NCBI RefSeq assembly: GCF_016925495.1
Contig: NZ_CP070491.1
Location: 2,852,001-2,916,000 of the forward strand
DNA length: 64,000 nucleotides
Origin: Methylococcus sp. EFPC2
GTDB lineage: Bacteria > Pseudomonadota > Gammaproteobacteria > Methylococcales > Methylococcaceae
Direction of reading: 5' to 3'
Below the pieces are notes generated by a model, which did not search any database, was not told the DNA's origin, and saw only the letters and a program-made list of their open reading frames with translations. Made by a program: the position numbers and the translations under genes. Of this stretch, positions 26,817-35,823 are shown one piece after another; position 1 is the first letter of the stretch; each line of letters starts with the position of its first letter.

Positions 26817-27953
26817 CTAGTTCCCCCGCCCGCTCCATTGCAAGGGATTGATGGGACGCCCGTTTTCCCGCACCCCGAAGTACAGTCCCGGCTCGCTGCG
26901 GCCGCCGCTGGAGCCCACGCTGGCGATGATGTCGCCGGCCTCGACCCAGTCCCCCAGGGCCTTGTGCAAGCTTTGATTGAAAGCGTACAAGCTCAGATGT
27001 CCGGTGCCATGATCCACGATGATCAACAGGCCGTATCCTCGCAGCCAGTCGGCGTACACCACCCGGCCGCGGGCGACGGCACGCACCGGACTGCCCTCCT
27101 GGGCGCCGATCAACACTCCGTCCCATTGGCCGGAAAGCCTGGGCGATCCGAACCGGGCCAGCAACGGGCCTTGGACCGGCCAAGCGGCCCGTTCGGAAGG
27201 CGTTTGCTCGTCGGGAGCGCCACGGCTTTCCGGCGGTGCCGTCTCCGGTAAAGCCGCGATGAGATCCTGGAGGCGCTGGACGTCGTCCCGCAGCCGCTTG
27301 AGCCTGCCCCCCCGGTCCTTGAGTTCATGCTCCAGCCCGGCCATGAGTTCGCGGCGCTGCTTGCGCGATGCCTCGAGGTCGGCCTGCTCCCGCGCGATAC
27401 GCGCGCGGGTCGAATTGAGCCGTTCCGCTTCGGCAAGCAATTTCGCCTCGAGTTCCCGCGTTCCGGCGAGGCTGCGGTCCAGTATCTGCAACTGGGCGGA
27501 GCGGGCGCGGTTGAGATAGCCGTAGTAGGCCAGCATGCGGCTGGCGCGCGCCGGATCGTCCTGATTGAGCGCCAGCTTCAGCCATTCGCGGCGCCCGTCG
27601 GCATAGGCGGCCCGGGTCTGGGCGATGAGCGTGCGGTTGTGCTGCAGTATGCCTACCCGCAGTTCGGCCCGCTGCCGCTTCAAGTCGTCCAACTGGCGCT
27701 CCTGGCTGCGGGCCTGGTTTTCGAGATCCCTGAGGGACTTGCTCAATTCACCGTAGCGCCGCTCCAGCGCGCCGAGCTGACTGGAAAGGTCGCTTTTCTG
27801 CGACTCCAGCCCGCCCACCGCGACCTCCTCGATGCGTATCTTGCCCCGCAGGGTGTGCAGCTCCCTGTCCTTTTCCTCCCGCTCGCCCGCATCCGCTCCC
27901 GCCGTCGGCAAGGCCAGCACGACCAGCCCTAAGATGCGAGCAAGACCCCGCAT
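26817..27953 (-). CDS. envC: EnvC-like murein hydrolase activator
   Basis: 378 residues with a signal peptide (cut near ADA-GE, 22). Residues 25-245 are a long coiled coil rich in Arg, Gln and Leu. The C-terminal LytM (M23) domain has GVLIGAQEGSPVRAVARGRVVYADWLRGYGLLIIVDHG and GLYFGVRENGRPINPLQW. The zinc ligands of active M23 peptidases are mostly absent, as in EnvC, which switches on amidases AmiA/AmiB at the septum. The ATG overlaps the gpmI stop (TGATG), so the two are translationally coupled. Confidence 0.94.
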   Translation of the reverse strand: MRGLARILGLVVLALPTAGADAGEREEKDRELHTLRGKIRIEEVAVGGLESQKSDLSSQLGALERRYGELSKSLRDLENQARSQERQLDDLKRQRAELRVGILQHNRTLIAQTRAAYADGRREWLKLALNQDDPARASRMLAYYGYLNRARSAQLQILDRSLAGTRELEAKLLAEAERLNSTRARIAREQADLEASRKQRRELMAGLEHELKDRGGRLKRLRDDVQRLQDLIAALPETAPPESRGAPDEQTPSERAAWPVQGPLLARFGSPRLSGQWDGVLIGAQEGSPVRAVARGRVVYADWLRGYGLLIIVDHGTGHLSLYAFNQSLHKALGDWVEAGDIIASVGSSGGRSEPGLYFGVRENGRPINPLQWSGRGN

Positions 27954-29494
27954 CAGATCAGCAGGGAGCGCCCCGTCATTTCGGCCGGCCGATCCAGCCC
28001 CAGGATGGCCAGCAGGGTGGGCGACACGTCGGCCAGATTGCCGCCATCCGCCAGCCGGCCGGCGGACCCCCGGTAAACCAGCGGCACGGGATTGACCGTG
28101 TGGGCCGTCTGCGCCTCGCCGGTTTCAGGATCGATCATCTGCTCGGCATTGCCGTGGTCGGCGGTCAGCACCAGCTCTCCCCCGACCCGGTCCAGCGCGG
28201 CCAGCACGCGCCCCAGCGACGCGTCCAGGGTCTCCACGGCGGCAATCGCCGCGCTCAGCACGCCGGTATGGCCGACCATGTCGCCGTTGGCGTAATTGCA
28301 GATGATGACGTCGTACTCCCCGCCTTCGATCGCTTCCACCAGCCGGTCGGTGACTTCCGGCGCGCTCATCTCCGGCTTGAGGTCATAGGTCTTGACCTTG
28401 GGCGAAGGCACCAGGATGCGCTCCTCACCGGGAAAAGGCGTGTCCGTCCCGCCGTTGAAGAAAAAGGTGACGTGGGCGTATTTTTCCGTCTCGGCCAGAC
28501 GCAACTGCTTGAGCCCCGAATTGGCGAGGACTTCGCCCAGGCCGTTCTTCACCGACGTCGGAGGGAAAGCCACCGGAAAGCTGAAATCCTCGTGGTATTC
28601 GGTCAGGGTCACATAAGCACCCAGGCGCGGATACTCACCGCGTTCGAATCCTTGGAAATCGTCTTGCGTCAAACAGAGGCTCAGTTCGCGCGCGCGGTCG
28701 GCGCGGAAATTCATGAACACGACCACGTCGCCGGCTTGCATCGCCACCGGCAGCGTGCCCTCGGGCGTGATGGCCGTGGGTTTGACGAATTCGTCGGTTT
28801 CCCCCCGCGCATAAGCCGCTGCCAGCCCCTCGACCGCACTTGCGGCGCTGAACTCCGGCTTGCCGTGAGCCAGCAGTTCGTAAGCCTGGCTGACCCGCTC
28901 CCAGCGGTTGTCGCGGTCCATGGCATAGAAACGGCCGGTCAGCGAGGCGATGCGCCCGCCGCCCAGCTCCGCCAATCGGGCTTCGGTGGCGCGTATCGAG
29001 GCTTCCGCGCTTTTGGGCGGGGTATCGCGGCCATCCAGGAAGGCATGCAGATAGATGTCGCTCAGCCCTCGGCTCAAAGCCAGCTCGACCAGCGCGTGGA
29101 TATGGGTTTCATGGCTGTGTACGCCGCCTGGCGACAGCAGCCCCAGGATGTGCAAGGCCTTGCCGCTGGTTTTGGCCTGATCCACCGCAGCCCGCAAGAC
29201 CGGGTTGTCGAAGAACGTGCGGTTGGCTATGGCCTGGTTGATGCGGGTCAGGTCCTGGGCGAGCAGGCGGCCGCATCCCAGATGCAGATGGCCGACCTCG
29301 GAATTGCCCATCTGGTCGTCGGGCAGTCCGACCGCACCGCCGGAACATTCCAGGAGGGTGTGGGGTGAATTCGCCCACAGGCCGTCCCAATTCGGCGTGT
29401 GCGCCAGGCGGATCGCATTGGCGGTTTCCAGCTCGCTGTAACCGAAGCCGTCAAAAATTAACAACACGATGGGTTTAGGACGGTGCGACTTCAA
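27953..29494 (-). CDS. gpmI: 2,3-bisphosphoglycerate-independent phosphoglycerate mutase
   Basis: I place the start at TTG 29494 (513 residues), because GAGG lies 8 bases upstream and the protein then begins [19 protein letters not shown], the usual family N-terminus; an ATG at 29563 would add 23 unusual residues. Motifs: DGFG metal site, QMGNSEVGH with the phosphoserine (MGNSE), [40 protein letters not shown]-like [27 protein letters not shown] and ADHGNAEQM. It interconverts 3- and 2-phosphoglycerate using Mn. The gpmI-envC-ctp order is shared with E. coli-type genomes. Confidence 0.95.
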   Translation of the reverse strand: MKSHRPKPIVLLIFDGFGYSELETANAIRLAHTPNWDGLWANSPHTLLECSGGAVGLPDDQMGNSEVGHLHLGCGRLLAQDLTRINQAIANRTFFDNPVLRAAVDQAKTSGKALHILGLLSPGGVHSHETHIHALVELALSRGLSDIYLHAFLDGRDTPPKSAEASIRATEARLAELGGGRIASLTGRFYAMDRDNRWERVSQAYELLAHGKPEFSAASAVEGLAAAYARGETDEFVKPTAITPEGTLPVAMQAGDVVVFMNFRADRARELSLCLTQDDFQGFERGEYPRLGAYVTLTEYHEDFSFPVAFPPTSVKNGLGEVLANSGLKQLRLAETEKYAHVTFFFNGGTDTPFPGEERILVPSPKVKTYDLKPEMSAPEVTDRLVEAIEGGEYDVIICNYANGDMVGHTGVLSAAIAAVETLDASLGRVLAALDRVGGELVLTADHGNAEQMIDPETGEAQTAHTVNPVPLVYRGSAGRLADGGNLADVSPTLLAILGLDRPAEMTGRSLLI

Positions 29495-29663
29495 CGTATA
29501 ATCCTCTGCCAAATTTCCCCCGGACCGCTCGAACGAACGACGATACTCGACGGACCTTCGCATGCGCTGCGAATGTGGTCGCCATTTTACCGTTTTTTCG
29601 AACGTTAGTCGTGCCGTCCGGAACCGTCCGCCTCGGCGGCTAACGAACCCGGGTCACCGCCTT

Positions 29664-29981
29664 ATGAGCTCGCTACCGACGCCTCTGATTGCGCATGACG
29701 CGGATATCGCGCGGGCCGCGCTCTATCTCAAGGCCATGTCGCATCCGTTGAGGTTGAAGATCTTGTGCACCTTGGGCAACGAACGGGTGAGCGTGCAGGA
29801 TATCGTCGACCAGGTAGGCACGACGCAAAGCAATATTTCCCAGCATTTGGGCATCTTGCGCGACAAGGGCATACTGGCGTGCCAGAAGGACGCCAACCGG
29901 GTTTTCTACTACATCGAGCACCCCTACACCTTGCAAGTCATCGAGCTGTTGCGGGAAAGCTTTTGCAACCGGCAGGATTGA
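29664..29981 (+). CDS. ArsR-family transcriptional regulator
   Basis: Start at ATG 29664 (105 residues); the frame is open further up without family similarity. Winged helix: ALYLKAMSHPLRLKILCTLGNE, then the HTH VSVQDIVDQVGTTQSNISQHLGILRDKGIL, then the wing ACQKDANRVFYYI. Cysteines at 35, 73 and 101. There is no CVC metal site in the first helix. The rhodanese gene 46 bp downstream recalls BigR/SqrR-type ArsR members that sense sulfide or persulfide through two cysteines, but the cysteine positions would need to be compared before saying so. Confidence 0.92.
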   Translation: MSSLPTPLIAHDADIARAALYLKAMSHPLRLKILCTLGNERVSVQDIVDQVGTTQSNISQHLGILRDKGILACQKDANRVFYYIEHPYTLQVIELLRESFCNRQD

Positions 29982-30027
29982 AACCCCGTCGGACTTCACC
30001 ACTTTTACGATCTAGAAGGTATTTTGA

Positions 30028-30462
30028 ATGGATGTGGATCGCATCGGCGAATTCGTTGGCAATCACTGGATACTGAGCAGCGGCTGGTTCGTTGTCAGCC
30101 TGCTCCTGATCCAGGATTCCTTCGACGTTCTGACCCGCAAGTACAAATCGACCACGCCGGCCGACGCCGTGGCCCTGCTGAACGACGACGAAACCCTGGT
30201 CATCGACGTGCGCGATCCCGCGGAATTCGCCACCGGCCATATCGTCAAGGCCCGCAACATCCTGTACGCCAAAGTGGGCGACAAACTGGGCGAACTGGAA
30301 CCCTACAAGAACAAAACGATCATCGTTTGCTGCCAGCAGGGAACCAAATCTGGCCCCACCTGTAAAAAACTGGCCAAGGCCGGATTCACCCAGGTGCACG
30401 ACCTGCGCGGCGGGCTGCTCGCGTGGGAAGACGCCAAACTTCCGCTCACCCGCAAATCTTAA
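30028..30462 (+). CDS. YibN-like membrane-anchored rhodanese
   Basis: 144 residues. An N-terminal membrane helix (about 13-30) is followed by a single rhodanese domain: PADAVALLNDDETLVIDVRDPAEFATGHIVKARNI, active loop CQQGTKSG with Cys102 as candidate sulfur carrier, and GGLLAWEDAKLPL. The position just before secB-gpsA matches E. coli yibN (there with grxC between). GTDs of this type bring sulfane sulfur to the membrane; recent work on YibN links it to protein translocation factors, which would fit the neighbour SecB, but that is not testable from sequence. Confidence 0.92.
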   Translation: MDVDRIGEFVGNHWILSSGWFVVSLLLIQDSFDVLTRKYKSTTPADAVALLNDDETLVIDVRDPAEFATGHIVKARNILYAKVGDKLGELEPYKNKTIIVCCQQGTKSGPTCKKLAKAGFTQVHDLRGGLLAWEDAKLPLTRKS

Positions 30463-30483
30463 GCCGGCGCAGGGACGCCTCGC

Positions 30484-30513
30484 CGAAATCGGCCGCAGCG
30501 GCGGCCGATTTCG
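30484..30513. terminator. Strong hairpin between rhodanese and secB genes
   Basis: CGAAATCGGCCGC and GCGGCCGATTTCG form a perfect 13-bp stem around a 4-base loop. No T-run follows on either strand, so it could be a Rho-independent-like attenuator or an mRNA stability element instead of a true terminator. Confidence 0.45.
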
Positions 30514-30622
30514 TATCACACCGGGAAACCCAGGTTTACCGATGACGCTCGCCGAAAAAATCCGGGACGATGGACTCGGCACCACGCTCCAGCACCCCTA
30601 ACATCAAATCGAGGACAGAAAA

Positions 30623-31087
30623 ATGGCCGAAGAGGAAAAGCAGTTCGCCCTGCAAAAGCTTTATGTCAAGGACGTATCGTTCGAAACCCCGAACTCCCCC
30701 GCGATCTTCACCCAGAAATGGGAGCCGCAGGTGGAATTCAACCTTTCCAGCAACGCCAAGGGATTGCAGGAGAACCTGTTCGAAGTCAGCCTGACCGTCA
30801 CCGTCACCGTAAAGCTGGAAGACAAGACCGCCTATCTGGTCGAAGTTTCCCAGGCCGGCATCTTCACGCTGGGCGGATTCAACGAGCAGGAACTCGGCCC
30901 GCTGCTCGGCAGCTTCTGCCCGAACATCCTGTTCCCTTATGCCCGCGAGGCGGTATCCGACCTGGTCATCAAGGGCGGCTTCCCTCCCCTGCTGCTCGCG
31001 CCGGTGAACTTCGACGCGCTGTATTCCCAGCACATCCAGCAAGGGCAACCGCAGCCGTCGGCACCGGGCTCCAGCAGCGTCAATTGA
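30623..31087 (+). CDS. secB: Protein-export chaperone SecB
   Basis: 154 residues, full length for the family. Signature blocks: FALQKLYVKDVSFETPNSP, the conserved QPQVEFNL-like PQVEFNLSSNAKGL, VSLTVTVTVKLEDKTAYLVEVSQAGIF, and the highly conserved CPNILFPYAREAVSDLVIKGGFPPLLLAPVNFDALY. As a cytosolic tetramer it holds preproteins unfolded and hands them to SecA. gpsA follows after 19 bp, as in E. coli, so the two probably form one operon. GAGG lies 10 bases before the ATG. Confidence 0.97.
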   Translation: MAEEEKQFALQKLYVKDVSFETPNSPAIFTQKWEPQVEFNLSSNAKGLQENLFEVSLTVTVTVKLEDKTAYLVEVSQAGIFTLGGFNEQELGPLLGSFCPNILFPYAREAVSDLVIKGGFPPLLLAPVNFDALYSQHIQQGQPQPSAPGSSSVN

Positions 31088-31106
31088 GGATCGGCCGCGC
31101 TCACGC

Positions 31107-32120
31107 ATGAAGAAATCAATCACTGTACTCGGCGCGGGCTCCTGGGGCACCGCGCTGGCGCTGGTGCTGGCGCGCAACGGCCACGAAGTGACGCTGTGGG
31201 GACACCACCCCGAACACGCGGCGCGCCTGGAGGGCGACCGCTGCAACCGGCGCTACCTGCCCAACGCGCCGTTTCCCGATAATCTGCACGTCAGCGCGAG
31301 TCTCGCAGACGCGGTTCCGGGACGCGCGGTGATCCTGGTGTCGGTGCCCAGCCATGCCTTTCGCGCCACCCTCACGGCTATCGCGCCGTTGAGGTCGCGC
31401 GAAACCGGCCTGGCCTGGGCTACCAAGGGGCTGGAAAGACAGACCTGCCGCCTGCTCCACGAGGTCGCGGAAGAAGTCCTGGGATCCGGGGTGCCCAGCG
31501 CCGTGGTATCCGGACCCACCTTTGCGGGCGAAGTCGCCGCCGGTTTGCCCAGCGCCATCGCCGTGGCCTCGCGCCAGCCGGAATTCGCCGCGGAAATGTC
31601 GGGCCTGCTGCACAACACCAATTTCCGCACCTACACCACCGAAGACATCATCGGCGTGCAACTGGGCGGAGCGACCAAGAACGTCCTCGCGATCGCCGCC
31701 GGCGTGGCGGACGGGCTGGGCTTCGGCGCCAATGCCCGCGCTGCGCTGATCACCCGGGGCCTGGCCGAAATGATGCGCCTCGGCCTGGTCTTGGGCGGCA
31801 AGCAGGAAACCTTCATGGGACTGGGCGGGGCCGGCGACCTCATCCTCACCTGCACCGACAACCAGTCGCGCAACCGGCGTTTCGGGCTGGGCTTGGGCAA
31901 GGGCCTGTCGCGTGCCGAAGTCACGGCGCAAATCGGCCAGGAAATCGAAGGCATAGGCACCGCCGAGATGGTCTACCAACTGGCCCAGCGGCATGGCGTC
32001 GAAATGCCCATCACCGAACAGACTTACCGCATCCTGCACGAGGGCTTGGCTCCCGAGGAAGCGGTGCGCAACCTCCTCCTGCGCGAACCCAAGCCGGAGG
32101 CGGTGACGGTTCGTAACTGA
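31107..32120 (+). CDS. gpsA: NAD(P)-dependent glycerol-3-phosphate dehydrogenase
   Basis: 337 residues. N-terminal Rossmann motif GAGSWGTALA (9-18), then the family blocks NRRYLPNAPFPDNLHVSASL, VSVPSHAFR, WATKGLE, SGPTFAGEVAAGLPSAIAVA, and the catalytic region GVQLGGATKNVLAIAAGVADGLGFGANARAALITRGLAEM and GGAGDLILTCTDNQSRNRRFG. It reduces dihydroxyacetone phosphate to sn-glycerol 3-phosphate for phospholipid synthesis in the cytosol. All expected residues appear present. Confidence 0.97.
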   Translation: MKKSITVLGAGSWGTALALVLARNGHEVTLWGHHPEHAARLEGDRCNRRYLPNAPFPDNLHVSASLADAVPGRAVILVSVPSHAFRATLTAIAPLRSRETGLAWATKGLERQTCRLLHEVAEEVLGSGVPSAVVSGPTFAGEVAAGLPSAIAVASRQPEFAAEMSGLLHNTNFRTYTTEDIIGVQLGGATKNVLAIAAGVADGLGFGANARAALITRGLAEMMRLGLVLGGKQETFMGLGGAGDLILTCTDNQSRNRRFGLGLGKGLSRAEVTAQIGQEIEGIGTAEMVYQLAQRHGVEMPITEQTYRILHEGLAPEEAVRNLLLREPKPEAVTVRN

Positions 32121-32195
32121 GGGTGGCCCGGCTGGGCCTTCCCGGCCGCATGCCACGATGCTGAAATACGACGACCCGTCCGCCGAGGTGCTTCC

Positions 32196-33089
32196 ATGCT
32201 CGACAACGCCACGCTGAAGACGCTCGAACAGGCGATACGCCAGTCCGGCGATGTGACCGTCACCTTAAGCCGGGCCTCCGGGGCCGGGGGCGGCTGCATC
32301 AACCAGGCCTATCGGCTGCACGGCGAAGGACGCGATTATTTCGTCAAGTTCAACCAGCGCTCCCTGCTGCCCATGTTCGAAGCCGAAGAACAGGGCTTGC
32401 GGGAGATCGCCGCCAGCGGCACGGTACGGGCACCCGAGCCGGTGAGCTGCGGCATCGCCGGTGGCCGCGCCTACCTGCTGATGGAATACCTGCCTCTGCA
32501 CACGGGGCGAGGCGACACGGACCGGGCCCTGGGCCGGCAACTCGCCGCGCTGCACCGCATCGAGCAGCCTTATTTCGGCTGGAGCCGGGACAACACCATA
32601 GGCTCGACCCCGCAGCCCAACCCGCAAACCCACGACTGGACGGACTTCTGGTCACAGCACCGTCTCGGCTTTCAGCTACGGCTGGCGGCCGATCAAGGCT
32701 ACGGAGGCCGTCTGCAAACGCTGGGGGAACAACTGCTGAACCGGCTGGGCACCCTGCTCGCCGATCATCACCCCCACCCTTCCCTGCTGCACGGCGACCT
32801 TTGGGGCGGCAATTATGCCGCCGACGAGTCCGGCCAGCCGGTGATTTTCGACCCCGCCTGTTACTACGGCGACCGCGAAGCCGACCTGGCCATGACGGAG
32901 CTGTTCGGCGGATACGGCGCGGACTTTTATGCGGCCTACCGCGAAGCCTACCCGCTCGATGCCGGCTATCCGATCCGCAAAACGCTTTACAACCTGTATC
33001 ACATCCTCAATCACTTGAATCTGTTCGGCGGCGGCTATGCCGGCCAGGCCGAATCGATGATGAGCCGGCTGCTGGCCGAAGTCCGTTGA
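32196..33089 (+). CDS. Fructosamine kinase family protein
   Basis: 297 residues, family length. The kinase-like fold shows GGCINQAYRL, YFVKFNQ (substrate for the ATP lysine), ME-YLP hinge (MEYLPL), the catalytic loop HGDLWGGN at 199-206 (Asp201 as base) and the metal motif VIFDPACYYGDREADLAMTELFGG. Members phosphorylate ketosamines on glycated amines or proteins so that the adduct falls off, a repair function (YniA in E. coli). Cytosolic. It lies 75 bp after gpsA in the same direction. Confidence 0.94.
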   Translation: MLDNATLKTLEQAIRQSGDVTVTLSRASGAGGGCINQAYRLHGEGRDYFVKFNQRSLLPMFEAEEQGLREIAASGTVRAPEPVSCGIAGGRAYLLMEYLPLHTGRGDTDRALGRQLAALHRIEQPYFGWSRDNTIGSTPQPNPQTHDWTDFWSQHRLGFQLRLAADQGYGGRLQTLGEQLLNRLGTLLADHHPHPSLLHGDLWGGNYAADESGQPVIFDPACYYGDREADLAMTELFGGYGADFYAAYREAYPLDAGYPIRKTLYNLYHILNHLNLFGGGYAGQAESMMSRLLAEVR

Positions 33090-33198
33090 CGGACTATCGA
33101 CGCCCCACCCCGTCCTCGTTTCGCAATATCGCGGCCGGGATCCGTCCCGTCCGGCTTGAATTACGTTTCTCCACCACCTATCACCCACAAGGTCCAGC

Positions 33199-33540
33199 AT
33201 GAGCCAACTGCCCAAATGCCCGCAATGCAATTCCGAATTCACCTACGAAGACGGCGACCTCTACATCTGCCCCGAGTGCTCGCACGAATGGGCGAAAGGA
33301 GCGGCCGCGGAGAGTGCCGACCAGGCGCGCGTGGTACGCGACGCCTACGGCAACACGCTCAACGATGGCGATTCGGTCACGGTCATCAAGGACTTGAAGG
33401 TGAAAGGCTCGTCGCTGGTCGTGAAGGTCGGAACCAAGGTGAAGAACATCCGTCTCGTCGAAGGCGATCATGACATCGATTGCAAGATCGACGGCATCGG
33501 CGCCATGCAATTGAAATCGGAATTCGTGAAAAAGGCGTAG
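33199..33540 (+). CDS. PhnA/YjdM family zinc-ribbon protein
   Basis: 113 residues. N-terminal zinc ribbon with Cys7/Cys10 and Cys24/Cys27 (CPQC...CPEC), then the highly conserved PhnA domain: [63 protein letters not shown]. Despite the gene name, the family is not the phosphonoacetate hydrolase, and its function is not established. Stands as a single gene, with AAGG upstream of the ATG. Confidence 0.95.
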   Translation: MSQLPKCPQCNSEFTYEDGDLYICPECSHEWAKGAAAESADQARVVRDAYGNTLNDGDSVTVIKDLKVKGSSLVVKVGTKVKNIRLVEGDHDIDCKIDGIGAMQLKSEFVKKA

Positions 33541-33679
33541 ACGTAGGTCTGGCGTCAGCGGCCGTCATCGCAACGGCGGGGCCGGACGGCAAACGGGCCA
33601 GCGCGGCGCATCGGTTGTCCGGGAAGCGGGCGGCGTGAGCGCCATGAGCGGCGGAGCCGACCCGTCTTGGCCGGCTGGA

Positions 33680-35062
33680 TCATCGGCCACGGCCGCGACA
33701 GTAGACATAAAACGGCAAGCCGGCGGCCAGAAAGGCGACGCCCAGGCCGCAATCCGCGGGACGCTCCAGCAGCAGTCCCAGGCAGAACGCCGCGGCGACG
33801 AAAACAAAGGCGAGCGGCACCCAGGGATAGCCCAGCGTGCGGTAAGGCCTGAGCAGCTCCGGGCAGCGGCGGCGGAGCACGACGACCGACAAAGCCGTGA
33901 TGCCGTAAAACAGCCAGGTGCCGAACATGGTGAAATTGAACAACCGCTCATAGGCCTCCCGGTCGCGGCCGAGTATCAGGATCAAACCCACGGCGGCAAG
34001 GCATTGCAGCAGCAAGGCCTTGACCGGCGTGCGGTGTACCGGATGAACATCGGCCATGCGGTCGAATAACAGGCCATCCCGCGCCATGGCATAACTCACG
34101 CGGGGGCCGCTGAGCACGCTGCCATTGAGGGTGGCCAAGCTGGAAATCGCCGCGATGAGGGTGATCGCCGTACCGCCCCAGGTGCCCAGCGTGGCCACGG
34201 CCACATCCTGGGCGAGCCGTTCCGAGCGCATCGCCTGATCCAGCGGCAGGATGTAGAAATAGGCGAGATTGGCCAGCATGTAGATCGCCACCACGCCCGC
34301 CATGCCCCAGATCAGCACCGCCGGGATGGTCCGGTTCGGATCGCGCACCTCGGCCCCCACGTGCACGAGGTTGTTCCAACCGTCGTAAGCCCATAGCGCG
34401 GCCGACAAGGCGGCCACATAACCCAGCCCGCCGTGTACCGGGGACAACCCCAAGCCGCCTTGCAGATTTTCCCAGCGGCCGGGGCCGGTGCTCAGGGCGA
34501 GGACCGCGAGCAGCACGATGGCGGCGATCTTGATCAGGGTCAGCAGGCTTTGCACCGCGCCGCTGAAGCCGATGCGCAGGTAGTTCAGGGCGGTCAGCGC
34601 GACGATCGTGGCGATGGCGATGAACTGCACCCCGCTCAACGCCCAGGTGTGCGTCCCCATCGGGACAGACAGGGCCGGTTCCTGGATGCCGGGAAGGAAA
34701 AAACCGAGGAATAAGGCGAATCCGGTGGCGATGCTGGCAATCGATCCGGTCTTGGCGATCAGCAATTGCTGCCAGCCGAACAGAAAGCCCCAGAACGGTC
34801 CGTAAGCCCGGCGCAGATAGGCATATTCACCGCCCGCCTCGGGCATGGCCGCGCCCAATTCCGCGTAGCTGAGCGCTCCGGCCAGGGAGAGCAGCCCGCC
34901 GACCAGCCAGACCAGGAAGGCGCCCGCCACCGAGCCTGTTTCGCGGGCGATGGTCGAAGGCACCAGGAAGATGCCGGTACCGACCACCGAACCGGTGACG
35001 ATGGCGCCGGCCTCCAGGAAGCCGAAGGCGCGGACGAGTTCGAAACGGGACGACGACCTCAT
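33680..35062 (-). CDS. APC superfamily amino acid permease
   Basis: 460 residues from the ATG at 35062, which overlaps the stop of the upstream gene (ATGA). About 12 membrane helices. The first carries the APC substrate motif GAIVTGSVVGTGIFLVP, followed by GLLSLAGALSYAELGAAMPEAGGEYAYLRRAYG, which is typical of LAT/YfnA-like exchangers. Later blocks include AYDGWNNLVHVGAEVRDPNRTIP and SVLSGPRVSYAMARDGLLFDRMADVHP. It moves neutral amino acids or related compounds across the inner membrane; the substrate is not predictable. Coupled to the DUF2272 gene, an unusual partnership. Confidence 0.92.
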   Translation of the reverse strand: MRSSSRFELVRAFGFLEAGAIVTGSVVGTGIFLVPSTIARETGSVAGAFLVWLVGGLLSLAGALSYAELGAAMPEAGGEYAYLRRAYGPFWGFLFGWQQLLIAKTGSIASIATGFALFLGFFLPGIQEPALSVPMGTHTWALSGVQFIAIATIVALTALNYLRIGFSGAVQSLLTLIKIAAIVLLAVLALSTGPGRWENLQGGLGLSPVHGGLGYVAALSAALWAYDGWNNLVHVGAEVRDPNRTIPAVLIWGMAGVVAIYMLANLAYFYILPLDQAMRSERLAQDVAVATLGTWGGTAITLIAAISSLATLNGSVLSGPRVSYAMARDGLLFDRMADVHPVHRTPVKALLLQCLAAVGLILILGRDREAYERLFNFTMFGTWLFYGITALSVVVLRRRCPELLRPYRTLGYPWVPLAFVFVAAAFCLGLLLERPADCGLGVAFLAAGLPFYVYCRGRGR

Positions 35063-35823
35063 CGAACCAGCCGATTTTCCAGCACCAGGAACCAGGGGCG
35101 CTTGATCGACGGCTGGAGATGACCTTCCGGGTTCAGTTGCAGCCGCGTCTTCGAGACCGAGTTGCGCACGTTGCCGCCTATGGCATCCAGGGTCTTGCCG
35201 TCGCTCTCCACGACGATGTCGCAATGCAGCTTGGTGTAGCGCAACTCCGCTGTCCGGGGCAGGCCGTCGAACCAGGGCGCGCCGGGGCCGCGGGTGGCGC
35301 AGATCAGATCGCCCGGCCGGGGCGGATAGCCCTCGATCGGGTGCGGCCGGAAAGGCGCATCCGGACCGTCCGCCTTCATCAAATGATCCAGATAGACCCA
35401 GTGCGCGTCGGCCGGTGGAAAGGCGCTTTCCGGCAAGCCGGCCTCCGTCATGACCCAGCTGACGAAGGCGGCCGACCAGGGTTGCTGGCAGTCGCTGCCG
35501 GACAGCCGCGAGCGGCCCACCGCCTGCCAGTAGCGGGCGACCCGTTCGCTATGGTCGCCGTCCTCGTCCTCCCAGTCTCCCACGTGCGGAATGGCCTCCT
35601 CGTCACCGGCTATCGTCACCACCTGGCGACCGAAATAATCCCATTCCCCCAGGGCCAGAGACACGATGCGCTCGACCGTGGAGCCGGGAGCCGGTGTCGG
35701 GCTAGACGGAACGGCGGCCTGAACTTCGGACGGTGGCTTGGGTGGAGGCGCGGGCTTCTTGGGCGCGGTGCCGCAGGCAACGAGCCAGAAACAGACGATC
35801 CAGAGCGCGTAAAGCTTGCTCAT
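35059..35823 (-). CDS. DUF2272 lipoprotein (papain-like fold predicted)
   Basis: 254 residues from the ATG at 35823, which overlaps the stop of the 653-residue gene upstream. Lipobox LVACG with Cys17, then a Pro-rich spacer. The DUF2272 domain (about 48-250) has VERIVSLALGEWDYFGRQVV, DCQQPWSAAFVSWVMTEAGLP with a candidate nucleophile Cys, PPRPGDLICATR, and LHCDIVVE with a candidate His. The Cys/His layout recalls NlpC/P60 or CHAP amidases, so a role on peptidoglycan is possible but unproven. Three genes on this strand overlap end to end (large exported protein, this one, permease), so they are one transcript. Confidence 0.85.
   Translation of the reverse strand: MSKLYALWIVCFWLVACGTAPKKPAPPPKPPSEVQAAVPSSPTPAPGSTVERIVSLALGEWDYFGRQVVTIAGDEEAIPHVGDWEDEDGDHSERVARYWQAVGRSRLSGSDCQQPWSAAFVSWVMTEAGLPESAFPPADAHWVYLDHLMKADGPDAPFRPHPIEGYPPRPGDLICATRGPGAPWFDGLPRTAELRYTKLHCDIVVESDGKTLDAIGGNVRNSVSKTRLQLNPEGHLQPSIKRPWFLVLENRLVR

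Noticed and set aside
28100-29368. 422-codon plus-strand frame opposite gpmI
   Set aside because: Antisense shadow; gpmI motifs are complete on the minus strand.
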